Origin: Acidobacteriota bacterium
Lineage (GTDB): Bacteria > Acidobacteriota > Terriglobia > Terriglobales > Acidobacteriaceae
DNA: 6,681 nucleotides
NCBI GenBank assembly: GCA_019510535.1
Contig: JAEKKE010000036.1
Coordinates: forward strand, 1-6,681
Reading direction: 5' to 3'
A program made the translations under genes and the position numbers. Within the stretch, counting starts at the first letter, position 1. Each line of letters opens with the position of its first letter. The notes under the pieces are model-generated. The model was not told the DNA's origin, did no database searches, and was given only the letters and a program-made list of their open reading frames with translations. Shown here piece by piece: positions 5,623 to 6,681 of the stretch.

Positions 5623-6681
5623 CTAGTGAAGCGCGTACACATCGATCTCGCCCATGGGATTAGTGGCAGTCGTAAGGTCGTGGCCGGTGGAGATATAAAC
5701 CTTGCCGTTGCCAACGACAGGTGAGGTGAACTTGATACCGTAGCCGGGAACATCGGCGGCGTTCATTGAGCTGCTGTAGAGTGTGTTCGCGAGATTGCTG
5801 GCGTCGAAGGCGAAGAGGGTAGCGTTGGTGGGCGTCACCTTGCCGCGGTTCTGCAAAGGTTGGCCTTGATCGAGCACCCAGACGATACCGTTCTGGCTTC
5901 CGTTAGCGGAGATGAAAGGTGTGGCGCCGTTGCTGTTCAGCGAGACATTGGGTGTGGTGATAGAGCTCGGCGTGAGTGTGCCTGCGTAGTTGAATTGCCG
6001 GATACCGGCGGGAATGCCAGAGACAGTGGGCGTAACGCCGACGTAGGCGGAGTTATTGTAGTAAGCCGCGGTGCCGAAGTCCTCGTAAGAGACGATGCTG
6101 GCTGCGTGGGTGCCTTTGCTATCGGTGCAGCTATCGGTGTATGGCGACACCAGGCCGCTGCTGAAGAAGAAGGTCTGAGTCGCGCCTGCGTCTCTGGCCT
6201 GCTGGCGGCCGAGGTTGCCGGAGTCGAGCAGGTAGAGCTTCCCGGTCTTTCCGCCTACAAGCAGCTCGCCGGTGCCCGGGATGAGCAGCAGGCCACCGGA
6301 GGCAAGGTCGGCGTCGCGGCAGTTCATGTACTGATAGCCAACGGGTGTGAAGTAGTCTTCGAGCCTGAGCCCGCTGCTGAACTTGAGTATGGAGTCGCCA
6401 TAGGCGGTCTGGCCGTCCCATGGGCCATTCCCGGTGCCAATGTAGATGTTGCCGGAGCTGTCGGCCACGGGGCCGCCGCCGCCCATCCAGACGCCGCCCG
6501 CGGCAGCGTAGGTGCCTTCGCCATTGAGGTTCGGGCTGGAGTTGAAAACGCCTACCTGTGCGAGAGTTGTGGCGTCGTAGGCAAGCAGCCAGCCGCTCTT
6601 ACAGCCGCCGAGGCCGATGTAGATGTTGCCGTTAGCCAGCAGCAGTGCGGCCCGCTGAACACACGTCGTGTTGAGGTTAAC
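5623..6681 (-). CDS. PQQ-like beta-propeller protein, C-terminal part (partial, 5' end outside window)
   Basis: The frame is open from the right edge to TAG at 5623-5625, giving 352 residues with no start inside the window. An internal ATG at 6484-6486 is Met66 of this fragment; the 65 residues before it continue the same repeat pattern, so it is not the true start. Propeller blade repeats are visible as ANGNIYIGLGG (16-26), SGNIYIGTGN (76-85), TGELLVGG with KLYLLD (about 137-153) and GKVYISTGH (326-334), each a short strand ending in a Gly-rich turn. The sequence is rich in Asn, Ser, Thr and Gly, typical of secreted or surface propellers annotated as PQQ-like or WD40-like in Acidobacteriota. 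No PQQ-binding or heme residues are recognisable, so enzyme activity should not be assumed. The signal peptide region lies outside the window. Confidence 0.85.
   Translation of the reverse strand, partial: VNLNTTCVQRAALLLANGNIYIGLGGCKSGWLLAYDATTLAQVGVFNSSPNLNGEGTYAAAGGVWMGGGGPVADSSGNIYIGTGNGPWDGQTAYGDSILKFSSGLRLEDYFTPVGYQYMNCRDADLASGGLLLIPGTGELLVGGKTGKLYLLDSGNLGRQQARDAGATQTFFFSSGLVSPYTDSCTDSKGTHAASIVSYEDFGTAAYYNNSAYVGVTPTVSGIPAGIRQFNYAGTLTPSSITTPNVSLNSNGATPFISANGSQNGIVWVLDQGQPLQNRGKVTPTNATLFAFDASNLANTLYSSSMNAADVPGYGIKFTSPVVGNGKVYISTGHDLTTATNPMGEIDVYALH

Overview
The window looks like chromosomal DNA of a moderately high-GC soil-type bacterium. Three things suggest an Acidobacteriota (Terriglobia-type) genome: the secreted PQQ-like beta-propeller at the right end, the form of the rifampin ADP-ribosyltransferase, and the DUF2157-type membrane protein pair. 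This placement rests on remembered family resemblance and is not proven by a marker gene.

Layout, left to right. Positions 1-63 hold the last 20 codons of an unidentified plus-strand gene. It runs tail-to-tail into, and overlaps by 17 bp, a minus-strand pair of polytopic membrane proteins (2250 to 47). The first of the pair is a DUF2157 protein. The second starts inside the stop codon of the first (GTGA overlap). A gene-poor stretch (2251-2687) follows and contains a candidate intrinsic terminator or attenuator. After it comes arr, a rifampin ADP-ribosyltransferase (2688-3101, plus), and an NmrA-like NAD(P)-binding oxidoreductase (3196-4068, plus). A TetR/AcrR-family repressor (4637-4101, minus) is divergent from a classical short-chain dehydrogenase/reductase (4719-5501, plus). 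Their 81-bp shared promoter region holds a 37-bp hyphenated palindrome that is the obvious operator candidate. A 75-bp near-perfect inverted repeat separates the SDR from the 3' part of a minus-strand PQQ-like beta-propeller gene that runs off the right edge.

How the genes may work together. The TetR repressor probably controls itself and the divergent SDR, and the ligand is unknown. The NmrA-like gene converges on tetR with a 32-bp gap and could be part of the same redox/detoxification patch, but no shared control is visible. The arr gene would inactivate rifamycins by ADP-ribosylation. The two membrane proteins are almost certainly co-translated, and their function is unknown. No mobile element, CRISPR array, tRNA or rRNA was seen. 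The parts most worth following up are non-coding: the large tetR-SDR palindrome, the long hairpin between convergent genes, and the hairpin plus T-tract in front of arr.
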